Below are positions 1 to 11,697 of a stretch of DNA of 64,000 bases, in pieces. Below the pieces are notes generated by a model. That model was not told where the DNA came from, searched no databases, and worked only from the letters and a program-made list of their open reading frames with translations. Position 1 is the stretch's first letter. Each line of letters begins with the position of its first letter. Origin of the DNA: Microbotryum silenes-acaulis. Its lineage: Eukaryota; Basidiomycota; Microbotryomycetes; Microbotryales; Microbotryaceae. The stretch covers positions 737,001 through 801,000 of the forward strand of contig QPFY01000001.1 in assembly GCA_003665825.1 (NCBI GenBank). The letters are read 5' to 3'. The translations under genes were made by a program, and so were the position numbers.

Positions 1-156
1 GGCACAGCACAATCCACGCGCGTGGGGCCGCGAGTCGGGAAGCACGCGAAGCTAGCTCCGGGCTTGCCTTCCAGCCATCCTCGGCCTCAAAATCGACACG
101 ACACCCTGGCGTTCATACATTAACCTTAAGACATATCTGGACGATCGATCGAGAAC

Positions 157-3100
157 ATGAGCAGTACATCGGGTGATGAAGATGGACCTGGCGGTGGTGG
201 TCGACGTGCGTCCGGTCGCGTCCGCAAGGCGCCTGAACGACTAAAGCGTGAGTGTCTTCTACATGACACAGATAGGGTTCAGAACGGAAGGTCCATACGT
301 ACTCATCGATGGGTGGGAATGGGTCGAGGATGCTTACTATGAATGTCCGACGCTGCGTGGGCGGCGGCTGGCTGCCCCTGCGGACGCGTCGATGGCTTGA
401 CTTCGCGTGATGGGACGCGTTCATTGAGACCGCGTTGCACAACGTCACTCGCTAGCCTATTGCCTGTGCCACTCCCACTTCACCCCAGTCATTAATCCAC
501 CGAATTGACTTAGACTGACTTGAGTGACTTTTGCTACAGCTGGAACGGCCACCGCAACCAAGAACAAGCGCACGTCCACCTCGGAGCGCGACGTCAACTC
601 CCAAGACGAGGGTGAGGATGAGGAGAACGAGGAGGAAGATGACGACATGCCCAGTGAGACCGAGTCTGAAGAAGAGGAGGCAGAGGCGTTCAAGAGCCCT
701 GGAAAGAAGAGGGTACCCCGGCCGAAGGCATCATCAGCCAAGCTGGCCGTCGCCAGCTCGGCCTCGAAACGCAAGCCGTCGACCTCCGCCCGTCGCGCCC
801 CCAGGAAGAAGAAGATTCCTGCTGAAGGCGAAGATGGCCAAGCCGAAGGGTTTGCGCTCGGTGCTTTGGCGAAAGGCGACTTCAAGATTAAGGATGACAA
901 CTCCATCTTCAGTCAGTCCGCTCGTTTTTGAGCTCGTCGACGCTTCAATACCAGTCGACGTGCTGTGCTGACCTTGAGGTGCATCTCCTCTCGAAACAAC
1001 TGTGAACTTTTTCAGATGCTGTACGTGACCGAAACTCGGCCCTCGAAACGACCGTCGAAGACTGGTTCGAGCAGTACAGCGAGGAGCCGGGTCCGGCAAT
1101 GGCCGAGCTGGTCAATTTCCTTCTCAGGGTGAGTGGAGGCTAGGATCGTTACCAGGATGACCAAGGCAGAGCCTAAGCTGATTGAGCTACAATCCCGTCT
1201 CCCATCAGTCTTGCGGCTGCAACTCGAGCGTTGACGAGCATCAAGCTGTTGACGAAGATGGTGTTGTCGAGACGTTGAGCGATATCCAGGACAAGTTCAA
1301 GAATGTGCGTGCTACCGTAGGGCGAGACTCGTTGAGTGTCTCACTGACCTCCTTGGAGTTTTCTCCTTGTAGGAAACCAGTCTGGTATACCCGGTCGTTT
1401 CTCGCTCGGCGGCGTACAAAAAGTTCCGAGGTTCGCTCTCCGCGTTCATCTCCAAACTCTTCCAGTCCGCCGCGTCGTCCGATGTTCTTTACGAGTCCGA
1501 CTTCAGCAACGTCGTACTACCTTGGATCGTCACCCTTTCATCGTCCAAGATACGATCGTTCCGCCACACTGCCACCCTCTTCGGCATGCATTCGGTCGCC
1601 GGCCTGAGCGCAGCCCATGCGGGGGTCAAGAAGGAGCACGCGACGGCGAACCGAGCAGTCGAAGCGGAGACCAGGAAGGCTCGCAAGGACAAGACCCGGC
1701 TGAAGGAACTGAAGAAGACGGCCGAAGCGATCCAGAACAAGCAGCAACAGATTGAAGTGACCATCAAGTCGTTGTGGGATACGTGAGTCGGGCCTTTGCT
1801 GCCATACGAAGGTGTCCACCGCTCGAGGCTGACAATCCCAGGATGCGGCCCTGCTCAGAATATTCGTGAATCGATACCGAGATACCGACGCGGGCATCCG
1901 TAGCGAATGCATTGCCGCGTTTTCTGTCCTCATCAAGATCAACCCTGACTACTGGATTGATGGAATGCACATGCGCTACATAGGCTGGGTGCTTTCGGAT
2001 GAGGTATGTCAAATATCTGGCCAAACGCAGCGCCAAGGAACTATCAATATTGACCGTTATGGCTTCTGTTCGATCGTCGTAGGCCAAGGAGCCACGCCGC
2101 GAGGCTGTACGCGCTCTGTTCTCACTCTACGCCAAGAAAGCTTATATCGGCGCTGTTCAACATTTCACCGAGCGCTTCAAGGGGCCGATTGTCCAGATGG
2201 CGATCGGCGACGTTGATACAACGATCCGGGTCCAGACCATTCAAGTCTTGCGGCAGCTCGAGGACTACGGTCTACTCGACGAAGATCAGAGTGGTGAAAT
2301 TGCCAAGCTCATCTTTGAGACCGAGCCACGCGTGCGCCGCGCTGCGGCGGACTTTTTCATCAGGGTCTGGACGGAGGAAGTCGCGGAACGCGAGAAGGAA
2401 ATCTCTACCGGACGAGAACCGAGCGCCGCGGGCAAAAAGAAGGGGTCCGGAGTGCCCGAGGAGACGAAGAAGCAGATCCGCCTCAAGACCCTGGCGGAGA
2501 TGTTGATCAAGTATGGCAACGCCATCGATGGCGTTGACGATGGCGAGGATGACGATGAGGCCTCGGGAGATGGCGACACCGCCAAGGAGGCCGATATGGC
2601 CGATGTCAAGACCCACCATGGTCGCGTCGCTTTCGCGGTCGAAGCCTTGTGGGACAATCTCGACACTGTGCAAGAGTGGCAGTCCATCATGGAGTTTTTG
2701 CTCCTCGACCACTCGGGCGCCTCGGGCAAGGGTGGCCGCAAGGGCAAGGGCAGGGCGACGCAACCTGCCGAAGGAGATGAGGTCGAAGAAAGCTGCAAGC
2801 TCGTAGAAGAGGAGGAGTCTTTGCTCGTCGAGGTGCTCGTTGCTTCCATCACACGGTTGATCGCAGCTGCGCAAGCCACGTCCAAAAAGGTGAGCCCCGA
2901 TATCCCAGCTCATGGCGCTGGTGTCGCAGCTGACTCTGGCCAACCGTGCTGTAGGGCAAGGAACAAGATGACGAGGTTCAAGCCGATCTCACTCGTGCCG
3001 CAATCGAAGCGTTGCCTCGCTTGTTCGCGAAGCACCAGATGGTGTCGGCGAGGATCATCGACATTCTTGCTATCCCTCGTTTGCTGCTACTCGATGTCTA

Positions 3101-5183
3101 CCTCGATCTGCGCATGGTCACGGCGTACGAAGGCCTATGGGACGCCGTCACGACCCAGTTCTTCAAGCACTCGGATAGCGACGTCCTCGATCAAGCCACG
3201 CAGACGATTATGTATCTCCGCAAGGCTTCGAGTCTGGCCAACACCAACACGGAGAAGATGGCCGGTATGGAAGAGAAGCTGGTCTCGACTTTGCGCGAAG
3301 TCGTTGCGGGCAAGGATCTCGAGTCCGACGCCTTCGAAGAGGATGAACTTCACGCCGCCACTGCCTGCTTTGCCCGGGTCGATCGTCTCTACAAGGTCGT
3401 GGACCTCTCGGAAGCCCTTCAGAATGACGACAAAGGCAAGCAGAATAGTGTGATGGAAATTGTCGAGTCTGTCGTCGAGCGAGGTCGTCTCGGTTACAAG
3501 GACGAAGCGGCGATGGTGCAACACGCCCTTTCTATCCAAGGCACGTTCGTCATGTGGGAGACGCTCAACTTGACGAAGAAGGCAGCGGAGAACGACCAAA
3601 CCGACTATGGTGCAATTGCTTCCCTTGTCGAACGACGGGGCAACATGCTCGACAAACTCGAAGAGTTCTCGGTTGGTCAGACGTCGAACGCGGCCGAGGG
3701 CATCAAACAGAAGGCGCTCGTCATCTTGCTCGATGCTCACATCCTCTCCCGCGCCATTACCTCGGCTAAATCCGATCCCGACGGAAAACTCACTGATCTG
3801 CGCCTGACGTGCTCGGACGAGTTACAGTCGCGCTGCGCCGGCCTCGTCGAAGCCGAGATCGAGCGTCGTTGCGAAGAGCTGCAAGCCATCTGGGCCGAAG
3901 ACGACGAACAGAACGAAAAATACAAAGAGGAGGCGGATGGCGAGGATGATGAAGATAGCGATGAGATGGACAGCGACGAGGATACGACTCCGGGCAAGAA
4001 GATCAAGAAGAAGGGCAAGGGTGGCAAGGCCACAAAAGCCAAGAAGAAGGCGCCTGTCGCCAAACCCGCGCCGACCGCCGCCGAGCTCCGAGCCAAACGA
4101 CTCAAGGAGCAGACCCGTCTAGTGGCGTCTCGCAAGTTCGAGCGTGCTATTCTACCCTTCGTGCGTGCGATGCACAGCGGCGTCATTGAACTGCGGCACG
4201 CCGGCGTCATCTTGCCTCACTTTGAGCGATTCGGCCCCGTGTACGACTCGTGGTGTCGATTGCTCGTCCAAGATCTTCGTGACGAAGGAATCTACGCCAG
4301 GTCGGGCGAACTTGTCGTCACCGTCATCACGACGTGCCTGCAAACCGCATGCGAGGTGCTGATCGATGGCGAGGCCAAGGTCTCGGACGAGCAGCTCGTT
4401 GCAGTGGGTCGATTACTCGCAACGGCGACCGCGGTGCGAGGAGCTCAGCTCGCCATCGTTCGTCGTCTTCCCGCGGACGAACTCGTAAACTTGCACACGA
4501 CCGCTCTACGCTACATCATCCGCAAAGTCGGGAACCTCGACCAAGCGAACAAGTCAACGGCTCGCAATCGCGCTTTGTCCTACTTCAAAGCCCTGGCGCA
4601 CCTCTTGCTCGGCGTTGAGGGTCGATCGGCCCTGACGCTCAACTCTACACTCGAGTCGTTGCTCGAAGAGATCGAGATCGAGATCTCTCCGACGTCCAAG
4701 ACGTGGGAACCGCTACGCTCGTACAAGAAGCGTTTGGTCACGGCCATGTCGAAGGATCCTCGGATTCAGCAAGCTGCGGCGAAGAAGGCTGAGGCTGCGG
4801 CTGGAGAAATTGAGGATGAAGTGGATGAAGAAGGCCAAAAGAAGGGCAAAGGGAAGAAACGTGCTTCGTCTGAGAGTGATCACGAAGGTGACCTTGCTGA
4901 GGATAGGGATGAGGAGGAGGGAGAAGCGACGACTTCGAAGCGAAGGAAGGTTGATCGTCGGATGGAGGGAGAAGAAAGTGCCGAGGATGACGAGGAAGAA
5001 GTGAGGTCGCTTTTGGTCGGGTCGTCGCCGACGAGTGCGAAGCGAGGCGCCGAGGACGATGAAGAGAATGCGGAGGATGAGCGAATGCAAGAAGACGGGG
5101 ATGAGGCTGCCGAAGATGATGATGACAATGTCTCGCTCGTGAGCCTTACGGATGTCAAGAGGTCGAAGCGTGCCAGGCGTTAG
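157..5183 (+). CDS. SCC3: Cohesin subunit Scc3 (STAG/stromalin family)
   Basis: Scc3 binds the Scc1 kleisin and DNA and is required for cohesin loading and sister-chromatid cohesion. The ATG at 157 opens a short exon. A Lys/Glu/Ser-rich tail follows (about 538-912), then the start of the STAG fold (VEDWFEQYSEEPG near 1050, CGCNSSVDEH near 1210). The STAG core lies at about 1380-1790, and the stromalin conserved domain at about 1860-2350 (NRYRDTDAGIRSECI, YIGWVLSDE, LFSLYAKKAYIG). HEAT-like helices fill the long last exon, from about 2955. The C-terminus is acidic and ends in a KR-rich, NLS-like stretch before TAG at 5181. About eight introns are needed to keep frame. Length (about 1300 residues) suits the family. 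Identity is clear; some exon edges are approximate. Confidence 0.9.
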
Positions 5184-5485
5184 GACCTTCATAGGGATTT
5201 GGCTTTTAGATTGTTTGTAACTCTTCTTTCTTTCGTGCTTTTGATTGTAACGTGAGGCAGGTCGTGTTGACCATTTATATTGCTTAGTTTCCGTCGCTGG
5301 CATCTATCTTGCTTGTATAGGTGTGGTCGGAGAGCGTCGAATCGACCTCGACACACCAAGTGATTCATCCATGGCACCCTACCCATGCACAACAAACTAG
5401 CCTTTGTGATGCCATAGCAGAACACTGCACGCCGAATTGAATTGGTGTTGTATCTTCGACCTTTCAGGAGCAAGAGCCTGTCTGA
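5184..5485. other. Convergent 3' spacer SCC3 / macrodomain gene
   Basis: About 300 bp between two convergent stop codons. It must contain both 3' UTRs and polyadenylation sites. T-rich stretches follow the SCC3 stop (about 5200-5290). I see no gene or repeat in it. Confidence 0.6.
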
Positions 5486-6825
5486 TCAGGCCGCCTCTTC
5501 GGGCTCTTTCAACTCATCTTGCACCTCTGACGGAGCGGGCGGGAAGTAGGCCGGTACATGGCGAAGATCTGGAGAGCGATGCAACAATGATAGAACGTGA
5601 GTGGGACGACTCGAGATTGCTGAGGCAATAGGGAGAACCGACGCCTACATTGATCGACATCGATCTGTCGAAAGTTGGTGAAGACGATGTGCTTGATCTG
5701 AGCGATGCGCAGTCGAAGAGGAGAGGGACCTTAGTCATCTGGTCCCAATCTCAAGTCCAGATCAGAGTATGTGTATCGTGGGACTTGCCTTGGATCCATA
5801 CTCATCATTGTCGAGGAATTGGCGGACCTCGTCAAGGGCGACTTGGGCGGCATCGCTCAGGGGGTAACCGTAGACGCCGGTCGAGATGCCCGAGAAAGCC
5901 TGCACGAACATGATCTTCATGTTCAGCACACTCAAGCGACGGTATTGACAATATTTGATGTGCGCACCACCGAGGTGAGTGCATGCTTCTTGACCAAGGC
6001 CAAAGACGTCTTGTAGCAACCCCTGAGCAACTCTTCACTCTCTTGTCGGTCATTCCTCGAGTAGATCGGGCCGACGGTGTGCAAGACATGTTTGGAGGGC
6101 AGTCTATGACCTTTGGTGATCTTGGTCCGACCGGTTTCGCACCCTTTTAAAGGTCTGCATTCTTTAAGTAGATTGGGTCCAGCGGCTCGATGGATCGCTC
6201 CGTCGACGCCACCGCCTCCGAGGAGCGAGTTGTTGGCCGCGTTAACGATGGCGTCTACTTTGAGGTGCTGTGGGTCGGAGTAGGGGTGTCCGTCAAAACG
6301 AAGTGATGATCGCAAAAACGCGGGAGTCGTCGACGAACTGTGATGTCGCCTTGCCTACGATCACAATGGGAGGGAGGCTCCAAGGTCAATGTGGGGCCCA
6401 AGGAGCGTTCATTGTTCGGCTCGTGTAAGCAGAGCTTCAAGGCGTGCGTACCACAGGGAAATGATTTTATTGTACGTCGCATTGTAAGGATAGTGGACCG
6501 TCTCCCCATTATTGACGGCTTCGAGAATACCGTCCTCGTACAGCTTGGTAAGGTTGGCGATTTGAGACGGGGCGATCGCATTCGAGTCGTTCTCGTCCTC
6601 ATCCTCGTCTTCAACGTGAAGATCGTCTTGCTTCTCCTCGGTTGCTTCATGTTCCGGATGCTTGTCCACCTTGGCAACTTTACTAGCCGAAGCTTTGTCG
6701 GCGGTCTCAGCGGCGGCATGTGAATCAGTTGGTGCGATCGACTTCAAAGGCTCGGCAGGAGTCTGGCCCACGTCATCAGTCTGGGACCTTTTGGTGGAAA
6801 AGGAAGAAGTGGAGGCGGGGGTCAT
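5486..6825 (-). CDS. Macrodomain protein (ADP-ribose / O-acetyl-ADP-ribose hydrolase type)
   Basis: A MacroD-like protein expected to bind or hydrolyse ADP-ribose derivatives. The ATG at 6825 opens an acidic, Ala-rich N-terminal region. The macrodomain follows: WQGDIT, then [20 protein letters not shown] with the conserved Asn pair and Gly-rich loop, then [17 protein letters not shown] and a terminal AYFPPAPSE before TGA at 5486-5488. The frame holds only if a 16-nt microexon (6339-6354, encoding QGDIT) is used, and if one intron (5698-5788) is of GC-AG type (donor GCAAGT). A final intron splits the Tyr of [12 protein letters not shown]. The gene is divergent from DAD2 across a 293-bp promoter. 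The catalytic outcome (deacetylase or de-MARylation) is inferred from family only. Confidence 0.87.
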
Positions 6826-7118
6826 GGTGGAGTGTGGCGTGTGGCGTGTGGCGTGTCCGGTCAGAAAGGGATGAGTGAGCGGTTGGAGACGAGCAGACAA
6901 TGGGACCGAGCTCCAGAATGACGTGGGTTCCTCCCATAAGTCGTCTTTACAAACTGCGCCATTTAATAATTTGATCAAAGAAAGGCGTTCGCTTCAAACG
7001 CGTGTCAATTTTCTGAGCGCGCCGCGTCGACCGCGTTCAGCCGTGTTCACTCACCTACGTACGCCCACCCGTACTTTCTGTAGCCCCTCCCCTCCCCACC
7101 CCTCGCACTCGCATCATC
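6826..7118. promoter_or_regulatory. Divergent promoter macrodomain gene / DAD2
   Basis: The 293 bp between two divergent ATGs must hold both promoters. Just upstream of the macrodomain start there are three tandem copies of the heptamer gtgtggc (about 6831-6853). A CT-rich tract (ccctcccctccccacccc, about 7085-7102) lies just before the DAD2 ATG. No TATA box is obvious. Confidence 0.45.
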
Positions 7119-7768
7119 ATGTCCTACCACCACCACCCACGCGCCTCCTCGCTCCTCCCGACCGAATCACACCATTCCTCCGGCTTCACCCCCTCGATGC
7201 AGCGGCTGATGGACAAGCAACGCGAATACGAGGCCTTTTACAAGATCCATCAGCAGTCGCAACAGTTGCTTGGTTTTTTGAGCCAGTTCAGTGATCAGTA
7301 TATGGTATTGGATGGGGGCAGTGAAGGTCAGTCACGGTTTCAGCGGTGGCGATCATTGACACGTTGCTGGTTGGGGGTCCCACGTGATCACGCGACGCGA
7401 CGTGTGGGCAAAGGAGCGGCACGCCCTGACTTTGGTGTGCTCCTCACTATCGTTCTCTTCCCAGCCGTCGGGGACGTCGTCGAACATTGGCAAACCGCCT
7501 TCAGGGCGACACACTTGGCCTTAGGTAAGGTCGACTCTTCCCGAAACCTCCTCCCCGATCGCTTCATCCGAGAAGCCCCTAACCCCTAAAACACTTCCCG
7601 TCCCTTCACACAGCCTCATTGGAACAACAACGCAAAGAAGCCGAAGCGAATCAAACCTCGACACATAATCTCCTCCCCGAACGATTGGTCAGGATACCCG
7701 TCGCGACTCCGAACGAAGTGGATGATCCAGCCGCGGCGTCGTACGACCCTGCGGAAAGCTCATCATAG
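7119..7768 (+). CDS. DAD2: DASH/Dam1 complex subunit Dad2
   Basis: A small coiled-coil subunit of the DASH (Dam1) ring that couples kinetochores to spindle microtubules. Three exons: 7119 to about 7317, a short middle exon (about 7465-7524) and a last exon from about 7614 to TAG at 7766-7768. The joined protein is about 130 residues. The Dad2 core is visible: EYEAFYKIHQQSQQLLGFL, then DGGSEAVGDVVEHWQTAF, then RATHLALASLEQQ. Both introns are phase 1 and restore frame cleanly. The N-terminus is His/Ser-rich. Dad2 is normally encoded by a small intron-bearing gene, and length and heptad pattern fit. Confidence 0.88.
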
Positions 7769-8238
7769 GAAACGCGGTCAGCTTGATAGAAGGAGAATTG
7801 GGTTCGAAATGGGTTGAACCATGCTTGGTATACTTTTGTTGTCATTGTAGCCGTTATCTCGTCTCGACAGGATCGCGATAGCTATCGGAGAGGAGAACGC
7901 AGGCAAGAAAAGGTGATCTCGTCTAACGCGCCAATCCGGATACTAGCAATGATGAGCACCATCAGAAGAAGAAACGACGCATCTTCCAAGAGCGAGAGTA
8001 AATTACGGGTTGTACAAACACACACATACACAAAACTAGGGATGCGTACTCGAAGGGAAATGGGGTGGAAGGGAGAAGATGCGTAAGGTTCGAAAAGTGG
8101 GCATAGGCAAAGTGTTGACAATATACACGAGAGGCGATCACAATATCTACTTGGAACGAGTGGGAAAGTGAATTACAAGAATGTTTCGAAACCAAGATTG
8201 ACGTAATATACCTATCTGCATGTGGGTGTCGAACGCCA
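7769..8238. other. Convergent 3' spacer DAD2 / glycosyltransferase
   Basis: 470 bp between two convergent stop codons. It holds A/T-richer 3' UTR sequence and a cacacacatacac stretch near 8020. No coding exon or RNA gene was recognised. Confidence 0.55.
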
Positions 8239-11200
8239 TTATCCCTCTTGGAGCACGAGTACGTTGTCGACGAGTTCGCTCGAAGCGGTCGGTGGCGATG
8301 ACGATGTCGGTTCCTGGGTCATCTTGACTTCGTGCACAGGACTCGGTTCATTAACGTCGCCACCAATCTTGGCCTCGACGCCTTCCTCGAGAGCAACAGC
8401 GAACGACACCGCCGAAGTAGTCCTCCTCCCGCCGAAACGCGCCATCGTGCTATCGGGCAAGTTCTGCACAACCTCGCGCCTTGGTTCAGCCGGTCGACCC
8501 TCGACGATCGAGCCATCGTCTCGTACGATCGGGGAGCCATACATCCTGGCGCCACCCCAGTACGACTCGACCTGTTCGACCAAGCCCGCTCCGGTCCACA
8601 CGGGGAGGCGCGACACCTCGACGGAGGCGACGGAGGACATCCCAGAGCTCGTGACATCGCCAAACGACGCCCTCGCGGCCGTATCGTAGCCGTGGTCCCA
8701 CATCTTTTCCCGCCCTAGCAGAGCGAGTGCAGTCTCGTAAAACCACTCGTTGTACTTGATGTAGTGGACGGCAACGGTGCCACCGTGAGCGCGGCCGAAC
8801 ATGCGCTTTTGACGCGTCGAGACGGCCGCAGCGTCGAAGCGGTGGGTCGGTGGGGGGACCAATCGGTGCTCAGACGGGATAATGTAGTGGTGGCCGCCGA
8901 TGCGAATCTGCTCGGTCGGCTCGTTGCGAGGATCATCGGCAGGATCCGCCGAGGTCACCGGGGCAGTGGAGTCGGCGTCAGCAGGGGCGGAGGGCGCAGA
9001 CGGAGACGAAGGTGAAGAGGTGTTGACGGTCGAGCCGGAGGGCGCGGTGGCCCCGCCGCTGGTTTGGGATGCAGGTGGGGACAAGACCATGGTTTCGGCG
9101 GACCAGTCGACGTCCGGGATCACAGAGTTGTGGATCTCGACTTCGACACTGTGAGCGCCGTCGTCGACGTCGAGTCCGCGCTTAACGAGCGAGCGCTTGG
9201 CCGATTTCTGGACCGCAGCAACGCCCTCGGGATCACGGAACAGATCCTTGGCGAACTTGGTCGTCCTCACGCTCGGCAGAACCTGGGTCGCATCCGGCAC
9301 GCCAGCTTTAACGCCCGTCGCGTTCGAGTCAGGAGCAGCACCCAGTCGGTCCATCCGAGAGTCGACGAGGCGAGTGTCGTCCTTCTGGAACACGACCGCA
9401 TCCCAACGCACGGCCTCTGGCCCTCGCCCATTGTCGGATCGCCAGCCCTGGTGCGACCACCGCCCACCTCCCTCGACCAAAGCCTCGACCTGTTCCTCCA
9501 TCGACAAGCCCTCGACCGGAGGAACGTACTCCTGCCTCCACTTGGTGACGGTCGAGTAAGCCTGGCTGAGCTCTCCACCACGCTTAATGCGCTCCTCCTC
9601 GCTGATCCCGCGGCGTCCTTCAAGCCTAATGCGTTCGAACTCGTCGGGAAATAAGAAGCCATGGGCGTATACCGTCGGGGCTTTGGGGAAGTCGTAAATC
9701 CAGACCCGTTCGGATACCCAGTTGATGGTCGACGCGTTCGGGTGCATGCGCATCCACTTGGCGAAGCGCTGGTCCTCGGCACCAAAGGTATGTTGCCGGA
9801 TCGGAGCATAAGTGGCGACGTATTGCACCAAATCCTGCGACACGGCGTACAACTCGCCAGCCATGAATAAGTTGCGGATAAGATCTGTCGGAGAATAGAG
9901 TCAGCACAGGGCAACACTCTGGATTCCAGACGGATTCCAGCTTCGAACTCACAGCCCCAGTAGGTCTTCTCCCTCGGTGACACGCGGAGATGCCGCTCCA
10001 GCTCGCTCAGGTTGATGAACGCGTCGTCGTCCGATTTGGCGACATAATCGACCTTCTTGAAGCCGACGCCGATCTGGGTTTTCGCGCCGTCCCCCGTTCG
10101 ATAATACACCGGCACGGTTGCATTCTCGGCGGCCCACTCAAAATACTTCCATGTCTTGCCTCGGTTCATGTTCTCGTCGATATCGAGTACGACAACGTCA
10201 TTATACATCTCCATCTCAAGGGCGATGCGTTTGGCCCACTTCTTGGGTGGTCGGCCGAGAATGAATTTGACCTGCACGTCCGTCGATGGTCCACCCGTCC
10301 TCGGGTCAATCGGCTTTGTGAGTTTGGCCGAGGTCTGGCGGATGATGTTGCGTCGATCGGCAGCGGCGGCGACGGAGAAGATGCCAACAAAAACAGAGAC
10401 GGGCTTGAGAGAATCGCACAGGTCGTGGGGGAAGGGGCGTGACTCTTGTATGTATTGGCGGTAAGGTAGCGGCTCACGATCGCCGCGTAAGATGGTCACG
10501 AGGAAGGTCGTCAGGCTCGCGACGAAACATCCGATAAGCACGAGTGCAAAGAGAATCGTTAGTGGCTGCGTGGGGACCCATGGCTGTCGTAGTAGCGCGG
10601 CGCCGAATGCGGAGAGACACGTCCGGTTTCGATTCGCTTTCGACGTCGACGTCGGGAGGAGCGAGGCATTCGGCGAATGTGACGGCGGCGTCGCAACACT
10701 GCTGTAGGATGATCTCGCGCTGACGCTGTTCTTCCGCCGTACGTCCGATGATCTTCGGCCCCACCACCCCGATCTCCTCTTCTTCTGGCTGCCGAGCACG
10801 GGCGATCCATCGGCTTTTATCGTCCCGGCCCACTCGGAGAGCAGGAGCGACGTCTGATGATGATGTGTGTTGTAGTTGACTGCAGGAAGAAGAATGAACC
10901 GGTTCAACATGGGTCCTCCTGGCGACAAAGACCGGCTTGAGGTTGTACTCACTCGACTCCTTGTCCTCGTGCACAGGTGTGGTCGCGCCGGAAGGCCCTC
11001 GGCTGCGATTCCGCGAGATGACGCGGTGCGACGGGAACGCATCCATGTCGGGTCCAGGGCTGTGGGCACGACTCGTCGCGGCGGAGAAGTAGTTGCCCTC
11101 GTCGGTCCAGTGCGCATGGGCGAAGTGTTGTAGCGCGGCGGCTCGGGTCAGATTCGGCGAGCCGTAGAGGTAGCCCGGGGCGCCTAACCGCGGTGTGTCC

Positions 11201-11697
11201 GTTTCCAACGAAGCGTGGGCGCTGCCCATGTACGAGCTCGAACCTTGTCGCGACAGAGCTGCGAAGGAAGCGACATGGTCCGCCGCGGTCGAAGTCGCCG
11301 AGGCCGGGGCATGGTGGTACCGCCTCGATGATGGACTGGTGCGCGCGGTGGCGCGCGACGAGTTGGCTAGTGTCGTCGCCTCATTGCCCGAGTCGTACGA
11401 GTCGGACGAGTTGGAGGCCGTCGAATCGCCCTCGTAGTTGAACCCACGGCCCGAGGACGACGAGGTCGAGACAGAGGCAGAGGTCAAGGCCGCAGCGTCG
11501 GGCGAGACAGAGTCACGACGTGCGAGCGTGAGCGGGGGTGCTTGTCGCAGGTCGTTGTCCTCGAGTGGCAGTGAATCAGCGCAGCTCGAGCGCGGCGACG
11601 AAGTGGTCGACGACGGTGGCGCGGACGAGAAGGTCGAGTCCGAGGGTGTAGGTGTCGGTGTCGGTGGCAAAGTTGACACAATGTTAACGGGTAACAT
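8239..11697 (-). CDS. Family-31-type glycosyltransferase (beta-galactosyltransferase fold), type II membrane protein
   Basis: A Golgi-type glycosyltransferase. Seen from the ATG at 11697: a roughly 360-residue Ser/Thr/Pro-rich cytosolic region, one hydrophobic span (LTILFALVLIGCFVASLTTF), then a luminal galactosyltransferase domain with RRNIIRQTSAKL, VKFILGRPP, EMEMYNDVVVLDIDENMNRG and the DxD-like motif VDYVAKSDDDAFINL. The C-terminal half (8239-9880) contains FMAGELYAVSQDLVQYVA, typical of family 31, and ends in a long Ser/Pro-rich tail. The intron at about 9885-9944 joins YWG to YLIRNLFMAGELY in frame. The N-terminal exon and the membrane-span exon are in different frames. Only a 37-nt intron (10584-10620, GT...CAG) or a frameshift reconciles them. 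Sugar specificity cannot be told. Confidence 0.8.

Noticed and set aside
2272..2943. 223-codon open frame antisense to SCC3
   Set aside because: Lies opposite a conserved STAG exon; GC-rich coding DNA yields long antisense frames. No domain.
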